DNA of 19,029 bases from CAYLGY01 sp964383325 (GCA_964383325.1 CAYLGY010000055.1:1-19029); one strand, 5' to 3'; positions 6,438-15,076 are shown, counted from the stretch's first letter. Made by a program: numbers and translations. The notes: generated from the sequence alone by a model not told the origin.

Positions 6438-7339
6438 GCGGCGAGGCGCGACCATGGCGTGGCGCAGTGGCGCCCGCGAAGCTCAATCTCGCCCTGCATG
6501 TGGTCGGCATGCATCGGGATGGCCGGCATCTGCTCGAAAGCCTGGCCGTGTTCACCCGCAGCGGGGACCGGCTTGCCCTGCGCCCAGCCAGCCGGGATGG
6601 CTTCACGATCAGCGGACCGTTCGCCGCGCCGCTTCTCGGCCAGCCGAACCTCGTCACGGCGGCCCGGGATGTCCTGCGTGCGCGGTTTCCCGGTCATGAA
6701 TGCCCGCCCGTGGAAATCCGTCTGGAAAAGAACCTTCCCGTCGCCGCGGGCATTGGCGGCGGCTCCAGCGACGCCGCGGCTGCGTTGAAGGCGCTCTGTG
6801 AACTCTGGCAATTGCCGGCCGATGCCGGGCGCCTTGCCTCAGCGGCCCTGTCGCTGGGCGCCGACCTGCCGATGTGCCTTGCCGCGAGGCCGGTTCTTGC
6901 CAGCGGCATCGGAGAGCAGCTGCGTGAGGTCTCGCCATTCCCCGGCCTGCGGCTGGTGCTGGTCAATCCCGGCGTCCCGGTCGCGACTGGTGCAGTCTTT
7001 GCCGCGCTGTCCGAGAAGTGCAATCCGGGCGTGCCGGCCTTGCCGGAAACTGCGGAACTGGCTGGCTGGATCGACTGGCTGGCGGATACGCGCAATGATC
7101 TGGAAGCACCTGCGCTGCGGATCGCACCGTCCATAGGGGACGCGCTCGCGGCGCTGCGTTCTGCCGGAGCTTGCGTGGCACGCATGTCCGGGTCCGGCGC
7201 GACCTGCTATGGTCTGTTCGAGGATGCGGCGGCGCAGGGCCGTGCGGCGCACGAGATTCGCCGGGCGCATGCAGGCTGGTTCGTCATGGAGGCGGAGACC
7301 CGGGCCTATCCGCCGCGAGAAGGGGATGAGGCGAGATGA
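6434..7339 (+). CDS. ispE: 4-diphosphocytidyl-2-C-methyl-D-erythritol kinase
   Basis: This GHMP-family kinase phosphorylates CDP-methylerythritol in the MEP isoprenoid pathway. The 301-residue protein has APAKLNLALHV near the N-terminus (Lys16), the ATP-binding glycine loop PVAAGIGGGSSDAA (102-115), the catalytic Asp144 in GADLPM, and a C-terminal MSGSGATCYG motif. The start is TTG 6434, which overlaps the stop of the small membrane protein; GTG 6467 is the next in-frame choice but cuts close to the conserved core. One oddity: the usual DGYH motif reads DGRH (Arg31-His32). In E. coli IspE that Tyr stacks on the cytosine of the substrate. The other conserved residues are intact, so I expect an active enzyme. 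Confidence 0.94.
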   Translation: MSGEARPWRGAVAPAKLNLALHVVGMHRDGRHLLESLAVFTRSGDRLALRPASRDGFTISGPFAAPLLGQPNLVTAARDVLRARFPGHECPPVEIRLEKNLPVAAGIGGGSSDAAAALKALCELWQLPADAGRLASAALSLGADLPMCLAARPVLASGIGEQLREVSPFPGLRLVLVNPGVPVATGAVFAALSEKCNPGVPALPETAELAGWIDWLADTRNDLEAPALRIAPSIGDALAALRSAGACVARMSGSGATCYGLFEDAAAQGRAAHEIRRAHAGWFVMEAETRAYPPREGDEAR

Positions 7340-7875
7340 AGGAAGCACGGCCATTCATTCCGGTGGGCATCGCGGTGCTGACCGTTTCCGACACACGCAC
7401 CCTGGCGGACGACCGTTCCGGCGACCTGCTTGCCGGCCGGATCGAGGAAGCGGGACACCTGCTGCGCCAGCGCGCCATCGTTCCCGACAGGATCGATCGG
7501 ATTCGCGCCGTGATCGAGGAATGGTCGCGCGATGCGGAGATCGATGTGATTCTCACCACGGGCGGGACCGGCTTCACCGGCAATGACGTGACCCCTGAGG
7601 CGATCGAACCCCTGTTCGAGAAGCGCATGGACGGGTTCTCCAATCTGTTCCACCGGATTTCCTACGAGAAGATCGGCACTTCGACCATCCAGTCTCGCGC
7701 CACCGCCGGCGTCCTTCGAGCCACCTATGTTTTCGTGCTGCCGGGATCCCCAGGCGCCTGCCGCGATGCCTGGGACCATATTCTCCGCGACCAGCTCGAT
7801 TACCGGCACATGCCGTGCAATTTCGTCGAGATCCTGCCGCGCCTCGACGAGCATCTGCGGCGGCAGAAGGGCTAG
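7336..7875 (+). CDS. moaB: Molybdenum cofactor biosynthesis protein B (MoaB/MogA family)
   Basis: A 179-residue MoCF-domain protein. The family binds molybdopterin and, in MogA-type members, adenylylates it before molybdenum insertion. AVLTVSDTRT (12-21) and the signature TTGGTGFTGNDVTPEAI (about 75-91) are clear, and the VLPGSPGA loop lies near 135. Length and motifs fit MoaB rather than the longer MoeA. The ATG at 7336 overlaps the ispE TGA in an ATGA junction, implying cotranslation, although no pathway link to isoprenoids is known. A small hairpin (GAAGC 7879-7883, GCTTC 7888-7892) lies just past the stop but lacks a T-run. Confidence 0.93.
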   Translation: MKEARPFIPVGIAVLTVSDTRTLADDRSGDLLAGRIEEAGHLLRQRAIVPDRIDRIRAVIEEWSRDAEIDVILTTGGTGFTGNDVTPEAIEPLFEKRMDGFSNLFHRISYEKIGTSTIQSRATAGVLRATYVFVLPGSPGACRDAWDHILRDQLDYRHMPCNFVEILPRLDEHLRRQKG

Positions 7876-7911
7876 CAAGAAGCGCTGGCTTCATCCTCGC
7901 AAGCTGCAAAA

Positions 7912-7926
7912 GTTCTTGATTTGTTC
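7912..7926 (+). promoter_or_regulatory. LexA operator (SOS box), GTTC-N7-GTTC
   Basis: GTTC (7912-7915), seven bases, then GTTC (7923-7926) is an exact match to the direct-repeat SOS box known for alphaproteobacterial LexA. It lies in the short gap upstream of the radical SAM gene and overlaps the proposed -35 element (7916-7921), the right place for repression. LexA binding itself is inferred. Confidence 0.6.
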
Positions 7927-7944
7927 TGACCGTTCCGGTAGGTA
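7916..7944 (+). promoter_or_regulatory. Candidate promoter of the radical SAM gene
   Basis: TTGATT (7916-7921) and TAGGTA (7939-7944) are 17 bp apart. A transcript start near 7951 would lie at or after the GTG at 7950, which favours ATG 7974 as the start codon. The -10 is a poor match; placement is supported mainly by the overlapping SOS box. Confidence 0.33.
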
Positions 7945-7973
7945 GCAAAGTGGACCTGCAGGGAGCGTGGCAG

Positions 7974-9140
7974 ATGGCGATTGCAGTACGAAAGGTCGAT
8001 TCGGAGGTGGAGCAGGCTCTGGCCGGCCTGGATCCGGAACAGGCCGATCATGCGCTGCAGGAGAATGGCGTCCGCATTGCCGATCAGCGGCGCCGGGGCA
8101 GGGCGGCGGGGGTCAACCCGTCAGGCCGATTCGAGATGCTGGCGCGGGAAGTGTTCGACGATGGCTGGAATTCGATCGAGGAATTGCCCGCCTTCGTGAC
8201 GGAGGTGCAGGTCGAGCGGCCGCGCACCATCGTCACCCGCAATGATTCGCCGGACATCTCCTTCGACCGTTCGATCAATCCCTATCGCGGCTGCGAACAT
8301 GGCTGCGTCTACTGCTTCGCGCGGCCCTCGCACGCCTATATGGGGCTGTCGGCCGGGCTGGATTTCGAGGCGAAGCTCTTCGCCAAGCCCGATGCGGCGA
8401 AATTGCTCCGGCGTGAGCTTGCGCGGCCGAACTACAAGCCGGCGCCGATCGCGATCGGGACCAATACCGATCCCTACCAGCCAATCGAGAAGAGGTTCCG
8501 CATCATGCGCGAAGTGCTTGAAGTGCTGGAGGCATGCAATCATCCGGTCGGGATCGTGACCAAGTCGGCCCTGGTTACCCGCGATATCGACATTCTTGCG
8601 CGCATGGCAGAGCGAGGGCTGGCCAAGGTGGCGCTGTCGATCACGACGATCGACCGCAAGCTGGCGCGCACCATGGAGCCGCGCGCCGCCGCGCCGCATC
8701 GGCGGCTGGAGACGATCCAGGCGCTCAGCGCGGCGGGAATTCCGGTTTCGGTCCTGGCGGCGCCGATGATCCCCGGGCTGAATGACAGCGAGCTGGAACG
8801 GATCCTCGATTCGGCGCGTGCTGCCGGGGCAAGCGAGGCCGGCTATGTCCTGCTGCGCCTGCCGCACGAGGTCAGCCTGATCTTCAAGGACTGGCTGCTG
8901 CGGAATTACCCGGACAGCTACCGGCATGTGCTTTCGCTGCTGCGCTCCATGCGTGGCGGCAAGGATTATGATGCGGAATGGGGCAAGCGCATGCGCGGAA
9001 CCGGTCCCTATGCCTGGCAGATCGGCCGGAGATTCGAGATTGCAGCGAAACGGCTCGGTCTCAATCGCCCGAGGGCGAAGCTGCGGACAGACCTGTTCCT
9101 GCCGCCCGGAAGAGATGAGGCGCAGCTGCAATTGCTGTAG
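7974..9140 (+). CDS. PA0069-family radical SAM protein (SplB/COG1533-like)
   Basis: A 388-residue radical SAM protein. The iron-sulfur cluster ligands are Cys107, Cys111 and Cys114 in GCEHGCVYCF (C-x3-C-x2-C), inside the strongly conserved block SPDISFDRSINPYRG...ARPSHAYMGLS. GTNTDPYQPIEK near 170 is also typical. COG1533 is named after spore photoproduct lyase, a DNA repair enzyme, but the reaction of PA0069-type members is not established. I chose ATG 7974 because GGGAG (7961-7965) stands 8 nt before it; GTG 7950 would add eight residues. The gene has an SOS box in its promoter, which supports a DNA damage role by inference. Confidence 0.9.
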   Translation: MAIAVRKVDSEVEQALAGLDPEQADHALQENGVRIADQRRRGRAAGVNPSGRFEMLAREVFDDGWNSIEELPAFVTEVQVERPRTIVTRNDSPDISFDRSINPYRGCEHGCVYCFARPSHAYMGLSAGLDFEAKLFAKPDAAKLLRRELARPNYKPAPIAIGTNTDPYQPIEKRFRIMREVLEVLEACNHPVGIVTKSALVTRDIDILARMAERGLAKVALSITTIDRKLARTMEPRAAAPHRRLETIQALSAAGIPVSVLAAPMIPGLNDSELERILDSARAAGASEAGYVLLRLPHEVSLIFKDWLLRNYPDSYRHVLSLLRSMRGGKDYDAEWGKRMRGTGPYAWQIGRRFEIAAKRLGLNRPRAKLRTDLFLPPGRDEAQLQLL

Positions 9141-9161
9141 CGCCTGGCGGGCCAGCGATTT

Positions 9162-9179
9162 CCGGAGCCTGCTCTCCGG
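9162..9179 (+). terminator. Weak hairpin after the radical SAM gene
   Basis: CCGGAG (9162-9167) and CTCCGG (9174-9179) form a 6-bp stem around a 6-base loop, 21 bp after the stop. There is no T-run, so Rho-independent termination is uncertain. The remainder of the 165-bp gap before glyQ shows no convincing promoter; a TTGACC at 9249-9254 lacks a matching -10. Confidence 0.3.
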
Positions 9180-9305
9180 TTCGATGCGCAGGCATTGGGC
9201 TACTGCATGGCCTCCGGCCGGGAAATGAACGCCCGGCGCAACGATTCCTTGACCCTCCACGCGGAGCATGGCACTCGTCGGGCGCGCATGAATACAGGTT
9301 TGACC

Positions 9306-10268
9306 ATGACCGGAAATTTGTCTCCGCAACTCGATCCGACGCGTTCCTTCCAGGGGTTGATCGGGACGCTCAACGAATATTGGGCGCGGCATGGCTGCGT
9401 CATCCTGCAGCCCTATGACATGGAGGTGGGTGCCGGCACGTTCCATCCCGCGACGACGCTGCGCTCGCTCGGACCGAGGCCGTGGAATGCGGCCTATGTC
9501 CAGCCTTCGCGCCGGCCCAAGGACGGGCGCTATGGCGAGAATCCCAACCGGCTGCAGCATTATTACCAGTACCAGGTGATCCTGAAGCCCAGTCCTGCGG
9601 ATCTGCAGGATCTGTATCTCGGTTCGCTGAAGGCGATCGGCATCGATCCGCTGCTGCATGACATCCGCTTTGTCGAGGATGATTGGGAAAGCCCGACTCT
9701 CGGCGCCTGGGGGCTGGGCTGGGAATGCTGGTGCGATGGCATGGAAGTGTCGCAATTCACCTATTTCCAGCAGGTCTGCGGCATTGAATGCGCACCGGTC
9801 TCGGGCGAACTGACCTACGGGCTGGAGCGCCTCGCAATGTATGTGCAGGGCGTCGACAATGTCTACGCGCTCAATTTCAATGGCTGCGAGGGAGATCGCA
9901 AGGTCACCTATGGCGATGTGTTCCTGCAGGCCGAGCAGGAGTATTCCCGCTATAATTTCGAATGGGCGGATACGGCGATGCTGCTGCGCCATTTCGACGA
10001 TGCCGAAGCCGAGTGCCGCGCGCTGCTCCTGGCCGGCGAGGCTGCCGGAAGGGCGACCGACGGGCTGCACAGATGCGTGCTGCCGGCCTACGATCAATGC
10101 ATCAAGGCGAGCCACGCCTTCAACCTGCTCGATGCACGTGGCGTGATCTCCGTGACCGAGCGCCAGAGTTATATCCTGCGCGTCCGGGAACTGGCCAAGG
10201 CATGCGGGCATGCCTTCCTTGCGACCGAGGCAGGCGGGGGCGCGCGGCTCGAGGGGTCGGGCATATGA
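9306..10268 (+). CDS. glyQ: Glycyl-tRNA synthetase alpha subunit
   Basis: The catalytic subunit of the heterotetrameric bacterial glycyl-tRNA synthetase, which charges tRNA-Gly. From ATG 9306 it has 320 residues, close to the usual length of about 300. FQGLIGTLNEYWARHGC, QPYDMEVGAGTFHP, AAYVQPSRRP.DGRYGENPNR, FVEDDWESPTLGAWGLGWE and GLERLAMYVQGV are all nearly identical to E. coli GlyQ. AGG (9296-9298) precedes the start by 7 nt. The frame is open upstream to 9195, and ATG 9288 is possible, but residues before 9306 do not resemble the family. It is followed after 60 bp by glyS, with which it must assemble. Confidence 0.97.
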   Translation: MTGNLSPQLDPTRSFQGLIGTLNEYWARHGCVILQPYDMEVGAGTFHPATTLRSLGPRPWNAAYVQPSRRPKDGRYGENPNRLQHYYQYQVILKPSPADLQDLYLGSLKAIGIDPLLHDIRFVEDDWESPTLGAWGLGWECWCDGMEVSQFTYFQQVCGIECAPVSGELTYGLERLAMYVQGVDNVYALNFNGCEGDRKVTYGDVFLQAEQEYSRYNFEWADTAMLLRHFDDAEAECRALLLAGEAAGRATDGLHRCVLPAYDQCIKASHAFNLLDARGVISVTERQSYILRVRELAKACGHAFLATEAGGGARLEGSGI

Positions 10269-10328
10269 GACGCACCCTCCCGCCGCCAGCATCCCGCCTT
10301 CAACGCCGCAATTGGATCGACTGAAATC

Positions 10329-12512
10329 ATGCCTGACCTCCTTGTCGAACTCCTCTCGGAAGAAATCCCCGCCCGCATGCAGCGAAAGGCTGCCGGAGAT
10401 TTCCGGCAGCTGGTCACGGATGCGCTGGTGGATGCGGGTCTGGTCTACGAGGCCGCCCGGGAATACTGGACTCCGCGCCGCCTGGCGCTCGACCTGCGCG
10501 GTCTGTCGATCCGGTCCGCCGATGTGGTCGAGGAGCGCAAGGGACCGCGTATCGATGCGCCGGATGCGGCAGTCGAAGGCTTTCTGCGCAGCGCCGGGCT
10601 TTCCTCGCGCGATGAAGCCGAGATTCATTCCGATCCGAAGAAGGGTGATTACTATGTGGCTAGGCTGCGCAGGCCCGGTCGGCCGGCCGAGGAGATTCTC
10701 GCGGAAATCCTGCCGAAGATCCTGAATGATTTTCCCTGGCCGAAATCGATGCGCTGGGGCGCGGCCTCGGCAAGGCCGGGCGCCATGCGCTGGGTCCGGC
10801 CGCTGCAGTCGATCCTGTGCACTTTCGGTCCCGAGACGGAAGACCCGCAGGTGATCGATTTCGAGATTGGCGGACTTCGTTCGGGAAACAGCACATGCGG
10901 GCACCGCTTTCATGCGCCGGAGAAGTTTGCCGTCCGCCGCTTCGAGGATTATGCCACCCGACTTGCCGGTGCCCGGGTAATGCTGGACCCCGCGCGGCGC
11001 AAGGACACGATCCTCACAGATGCGCGCAACCTGGCCTTCGCCAATGGCCTTGAACTGGTCGAGGACGATGCGCTGCTCGAGGAGGTCACCGGCCTCGTGG
11101 AATGGCCGGTCGTGCTGATGGGCCAATTCGACGCGGCCTTCCTCGAGATCCCGGCTGAAGTGATCCGGCTGACCATCAAGACCAACCAGAAATGCTTTGT
11201 CCTGCGCGATGGCGCGGGGGCGCTGTGCAATCGGTTCATCCTGGTCGCCAATGTCGAGGCGCATGATGGCGGCAAGGAAATCGTGCGCGGCAATGAACGG
11301 GTCGTCCGGGCGCGCCTTGCCGATGCAGAACATTTCTACGCAATGGACCAGGCCGCGCTGCCCGATCTCGACCGGCTGGAGGCTGCGGCGGAGGGTCTTG
11401 GCCTCGACCTCGCGCGGCCGCTCGACCAGCGCATGGCGCGCCTCGACGCCCTGAATGTCACCTTCCATGCGCGTCTCGGCACACAGGGCGCGCGCGTACG
11501 CCGGATCGCGGATTTTGCGGAGCGGCTGGCGGCGATCGTCGGTGCCGACCGCGCCATGACCCGCCGGGCCGCGCTGCTGGCCAAGGCGGATCTACAGACC
11601 GAAGTGGTCGGGGAGTTCCCTGAATTGCAGGGGGTGATGGGGCGGAAATACGCCCTCCTGCAGGGGGAACCGGAAGAAATCGCCGCGGCCATAGAAGAGC
11701 ATTACCGGCCGCAGGGCCCGGCGGATCTCCTGCCGCAAAACCGGGTTGCGGTTGCGGTGGCGCTGGCCGACAAGCTCGACATGCTGGCCGGATTCTGGGC
11801 GATCGGCGAAAAGCCGACTGGCTCGAAGGATCCTTACGCATTGCGCCGCGCAGCCCTCGGGGTGATCCGGATCGTGCTGGAACATGGCGTGCGCCTGCCG
11901 ATTCTTTCCCTGCTGCGCGACTGGGAAACCACGCTCGCGCCGGAACAGGTCCGGACAGGACCGGAGACGGCCGCGGCGCGCAATCTCGATCTGATCGCCT
12001 TCCTGCATGAGCGGCTGAAGGTGCACCTGCGCGAGGAGGGGCGACGTCACGACCTCATTGGCGCGGTGCTGACTGCCGACGCCGATGATCTCGTCACCAT
12101 TGTCGAGCGCGTGGCAGCGCTGGAAGCCTTCCTGGCAACCGAGGACGGGGCCAATCTGCTGGCGGGAACGCGCCGCGCGGCCAACATCCTCGCCGCCGAG
12201 GAGCGGAAGAATACGCAGATCGCGCCGAGCGTCGATCCGGACCTGTTCGAGGTCGAGGAGGAGCGCAATCTGTACAACAGCCTGCGGGAAGCCGAGACGA
12301 ATGTGATCGCTGCGGTCGCCGCGGAGGAATATGGCATGGCGATGGGCTTCATGGCGGAGCTTCGCCGGCCGATCGATGCCTTTTTCGAGGCGGTGATGGT
12401 CAATGCAACCGACGAGAAGCTGCGCGCCAACCGCCTCGCGCTGCTGTCGCGCATTCGCGCCACGACGGGGCGGGTCGCCGATTTCAGCCGCCTGGAAGGG
12501 ATGAAGGGATAA
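10329..12512 (+). CDS. glyS: Glycyl-tRNA synthetase beta subunit
   Basis: The tRNA-binding partner of GlyQ. The 727-residue protein starts with the family signature MPDLLVELLSEEIPARM and contains the characteristic LPKILNDFPWPKSMRWG block near 130, GHRFHAPEKF, and the ALADKLDMLAGFWAIGEKPTGSKDPYALRR segment near 480-515. The C-terminal part ends with the helical region of the tRNA-recognition domain. Length is slightly above that of E. coli GlyS (about 690). No frameshift or missing block is seen. The start ATG 10329 lacks a strong ribosome binding site, as the best GGA is about 11 nt away, so coupling to glyQ translation is possible. Confidence 0.97.
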   Translation: MPDLLVELLSEEIPARMQRKAAGDFRQLVTDALVDAGLVYEAAREYWTPRRLALDLRGLSIRSADVVEERKGPRIDAPDAAVEGFLRSAGLSSRDEAEIHSDPKKGDYYVARLRRPGRPAEEILAEILPKILNDFPWPKSMRWGAASARPGAMRWVRPLQSILCTFGPETEDPQVIDFEIGGLRSGNSTCGHRFHAPEKFAVRRFEDYATRLAGARVMLDPARRKDTILTDARNLAFANGLELVEDDALLEEVTGLVEWPVVLMGQFDAAFLEIPAEVIRLTIKTNQKCFVLRDGAGALCNRFILVANVEAHDGGKEIVRGNERVVRARLADAEHFYAMDQAALPDLDRLEAAAEGLGLDLARPLDQRMARLDALNVTFHARLGTQGARVRRIADFAERLAAIVGADRAMTRRAALLAKADLQTEVVGEFPELQGVMGRKYALLQGEPEEIAAAIEEHYRPQGPADLLPQNRVAVAVALADKLDMLAGFWAIGEKPTGSKDPYALRRAALGVIRIVLEHGVRLPILSLLRDWETTLAPEQVRTGPETAAARNLDLIAFLHERLKVHLREEGRRHDLIGAVLTADADDLVTIVERVAALEAFLATEDGANLLAGTRRAANILAAEERKNTQIAPSVDPDLFEVEEERNLYNSLREAETNVIAAVAAEEYGMAMGFMAELRRPIDAFFEAVMVNATDEKLRANRLALLSRIRATTGRVADFSRLEGMKG

Positions 12513-12568
12513 TCCGGTGCAGAACTGCGCCCCGACCGATCGACCACCGCTTCGATTGCGCTGTGATC

Positions 12569-13546
12569 ATGGCAAAGATCCTGCCTGCCGACGCCGCGCT
12601 TGACGAGGCCTGCCGGCTGCTGCTGGCCGGCGAGCTGGTGGCGATTCCGACCGAGACCGTCTACGGGCTCGCAGCCGATGCAACCAACGGACGGGCCGTG
12701 GCCAAGATCTTCGCCGCGAAGGGCAGACCCAGCTTCAATCCCCTGATCGCGCATGTCGCCAGCCTGGAGATGGCGGAGCGAATCGGGCATTTCGATCCCG
12801 TGTCGCGCAAGCTGGCGGCGCATTTCTGGCCAGGGCCGCTGACGCTGGTGCTGAAGGCGCGCAAGGATAGTCCGGTGCACCCGCTGGTGACAGCTGGGCT
12901 CGATACGGTGGCGATCCGCGCGCCGCGCGGGATTGCCGCAGAAATCTCCGCCCGTATCGGTCGCCCGCTGGCCGCACCGAGCGCCAATCCCTCCGGCAAG
13001 CTTTCGCCGACCAGCGCCCATGCGGTGGCGACAAGTCTGGGCGGCGAGATTGCGCTGATCATCGATGGCGGCCCGACGCAAATCGGTGTGGAATCGACGA
13101 TCGTCAGGGTAGACGGCGAAAGGGTGCGGATCCTGCGGCCAGGAGGCGTGACGGCAGACGAAATCGAGGCCGTGACCGGCATTGCGCTGCTCCGCGCGCC
13201 GGAGGGTGGGGCGATTCTGGCGCCCGGAATGCTTGCCTCTCACTATGCGCCGTCCGCTGCGCTACGGCTCGATGTGACAGAGGTCCGGAAGGGCGAGGCC
13301 CTGCTGGCCTTCGGGCCGCACCGGGCACGGGATGCGGGGCACGCCGTTGCGGTCCGCAATCTCAGCGAGCGCGCAGATCTTGCCGAAGCCGCCGCAAATC
13401 TCTATGCATATCTGGCCGAGCTGGATGCGAGCGGGGCAGGGGTCATCGCGGTGGAGCCGATTCCGCATTGCGGGCTGGGGATAGCAATCAATGACCGGCT
13501 TGCGCGCGCCGCGGCGCCGCGCGACGCAGCCACGGCTTCCGAATGA
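12569..13546 (+). CDS. tsaC: Threonylcarbamoyl-AMP synthase (Sua5 type)
   Basis: This enzyme makes threonylcarbamoyl-AMP from Thr, bicarbonate and ATP, the first step to t6A37 in tRNAs that read ANN codons. About 325 residues make it a two-domain Sua5 type rather than the short TsaC. The YrdC domain (about 1-200) shows IPTETVYGLAADA, KGRPSFNPL, FWPGPLT, and LAAPSANPSGKLSPTSA. The linker APGMLASHYAP and the C-terminal Sua5 domain follow. Neither ATG 12569 nor in-frame GTG 12563 has a clear ribosome binding site; ATG is preferred. It lies 56 bp after glyS on the same strand, and only 15 bp separate it from the FAD oxidase gene. Confidence 0.94.
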   Translation: MAKILPADAALDEACRLLLAGELVAIPTETVYGLAADATNGRAVAKIFAAKGRPSFNPLIAHVASLEMAERIGHFDPVSRKLAAHFWPGPLTLVLKARKDSPVHPLVTAGLDTVAIRAPRGIAAEISARIGRPLAAPSANPSGKLSPTSAHAVATSLGGEIALIIDGGPTQIGVESTIVRVDGERVRILRPGGVTADEIEAVTGIALLRAPEGGAILAPGMLASHYAPSAALRLDVTEVRKGEALLAFGPHRARDAGHAVAVRNLSERADLAEAAANLYAYLAELDASGAGVIAVEPIPHCGLGIAINDRLARAAAPRDAATASE

Positions 13547-13561
13547 ATCCAGGTGCTTGCG

Positions 13562-15001
13562 ATGGCCCTTGACCCTGGTCTGATCCGGAAATTCGTCTCC
13601 CTGGTCGGCGAAGCGCATGCGCTCACCGATCCTGCCGACATGTTGCCCTATCTCGTCGAGCCGCGCGGCCTGTTCGAAGGCAGGACCGATCTGGTCCTTT
13701 TTCCGGGCTCGACCGAAGAGGTTTCGGCAATCCTGGCGCTGGCCAGCGCGGCGCATATTGCCATCGTTCCCCAGGGCGGCAATACCGGCCTCGTCGGCGG
13801 CCAGGTCCCCGATCATTCGGGGGAACAGGTCATCGTCAATATGCGCCGCATGAACCGGATCCGGGAGATTGACGTACTGTCGAACACGATCACGGTCGAG
13901 GCGGGGGCGATCCTGCAGGATGTGCACCTGGCAGCCGAAAGCGCCGGCCGGCTGTTTCCGCTTGCGCTTGCCAGCCAGGGCTCGTGCCAGATCGGCGGCA
14001 ATCTTTCCTCGAATGCCGGCGGCACGGAAGTGCTGGCCTATGGCAATGCGCGCGATCTCTGCCTCGGCCTCGAAGTGGTCCTTCCCGATGGCAGGGTGCT
14101 GGACGATCTGCGCAAGCTGCGCAAGGACAATACCGGCTATGATCTGCGAGGCCTGTTTATCGGCGCAGAGGGCACGCTCGGCATCATCACCGCGGCCGTG
14201 CTGAGACTGTATCCTTCTCCCGCGGGCATGGCCGTCGCCTGGGTCGGGGTGGGCTCTGCGCAAGCGGCGCTCGACCTGTATCACAGGGCTGCGGAACGGT
14301 TGGGACCGGCGCTGACGGCCTTCGAGCTGATGAATGATCTGGTGGTCGGTTTCAGCCTGCGGCACGGGTCCGTGGCGCGTCGGCCACTTTCGAGCGATCC
14401 GGGCTGGCATGTGCTGATGGAATTCACCTCCCGCGAATCGGACCGGCATGCCCAGCTGGCGCTGGAGGAATTCCTCGGACCGCTTCTCGGCGATGGCGCC
14501 ATCGAGGATGCCGCCATCAGCCAGGGTCTCGACCAGTTCCGGCAGCTATGGGCGCTGCGCGAGAACATGTCGGAGGCACAGCGCAAGGAAGGCGTCTCCA
14601 TCAAGCATGACATTTCGGTTCCTGTAGCGCGGATTCCGACACTGGTCGAAGAGGCCGGCAAGGCGGTCGCCGGGCTTGTGCCGGCCGCCCGCATTGCCTG
14701 TTTCGGGCATATGGGCGACGGCAACCTGCATTATAATATCTCGCAGCCCGCGGGTGACGATGGCCGGGCCTTCGCGGCGCGGCGCGGCGAAATCCATCGG
14801 GCCGTCCACGATGTCGTGCGCGCGCTGGGGGGCTCGATCTCCGCCGAACACGGAATTGGCCAGATGAAGCGGACCGAACTTGCCGCTACCGCATCGCCCG
14901 TGGAACTGGCGCTCATGGCCGCCATCAAACAGGTTTTCGACCCGGTCGGGATCATGAACCCCGGCAAGGTGCTCGACCTTCCTGCATCAACGACCCGCTA
15001 A
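13562..15001 (+). CDS. FAD-binding oxidase, D-2-hydroxyglutarate dehydrogenase-like
   Basis: A 479-residue flavoprotein of the VAO/GlcD family. The FAD-binding PCMH domain occupies about 40-215, with PQGGNTGLVGGQ (70-81), GGNLSSNAGG and GAEGTLGIIT. The C-terminal oxidase domain carries HMGDGNLHYN near 380, AEHGIGQMKR, and the closing DPVGIMNPGK (from about 460). The overall pattern is closest to D-2-hydroxyglutarate or D-lactate dehydrogenases; the exact 2-hydroxy acid cannot be decided from sequence. ATG 13562 is preferred since AGG (13551-13553) precedes it by 8 nt; GTG 13553 would lie over that site. Proximity to tsaC suggests cotranscription, a pairing also familiar in Rhizobiales. Confidence 0.9.
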   Translation: MALDPGLIRKFVSLVGEAHALTDPADMLPYLVEPRGLFEGRTDLVLFPGSTEEVSAILALASAAHIAIVPQGGNTGLVGGQVPDHSGEQVIVNMRRMNRIREIDVLSNTITVEAGAILQDVHLAAESAGRLFPLALASQGSCQIGGNLSSNAGGTEVLAYGNARDLCLGLEVVLPDGRVLDDLRKLRKDNTGYDLRGLFIGAEGTLGIITAAVLRLYPSPAGMAVAWVGVGSAQAALDLYHRAAERLGPALTAFELMNDLVVGFSLRHGSVARRPLSSDPGWHVLMEFTSRESDRHAQLALEEFLGPLLGDGAIEDAAISQGLDQFRQLWALRENMSEAQRKEGVSIKHDISVPVARIPTLVEEAGKAVAGLVPAARIACFGHMGDGNLHYNISQPAGDDGRAFAARRGEIHRAVHDVVRALGGSISAEHGIGQMKRTELAATASPVELALMAAIKQVFDPVGIMNPGKVLDLPASTTR

Positions 15002-15076
15002 CCATTGGCGCAAGCAGGAGAATATTTACCCGTTTTGTAAGGCCCCCGGTAAGTCCCGGAGCCTAGTCTTCCCGTA

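Noticed and set aside
5289..6455. A 388-codon minus-strand open frame
   Set aside because: Antisense to the S49 peptidase gene with its intact catalytic dyad; no domain seen.
9195..9305. Upstream extension of glyQ by 37 residues, or a leader peptide
   Set aside because: The residues are not similar to the GlyQ N-terminus, codons look non-coding, and ATG 9306 has a suitable AGG. No Gly run that would suggest attenuation.
8121..11468. A minus-strand open frame of 1115 codons
   Set aside because: It runs antisense through the radical SAM gene, glyQ, and part of glyS, all of which are certain. High GC at third codon positions removes stops in that antisense frame; the translation is low in hydrophobic core pattern and has no recognisable domain.
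76..13549. GANTC sites (CcrM methylation) in gaps at 76-80, 5306-5310, 9243-9247 and 13545-13549
   Set aside because: At this GC content a GANTC is expected about every 300 bp, so a few in gaps are not evidence of cell-cycle control.
12047..14449. Two minus-strand open frames of about 400 codons
   Set aside because: Antisense to tsaC and the FAD oxidase; both plus-strand genes carry full sets of family motifs.
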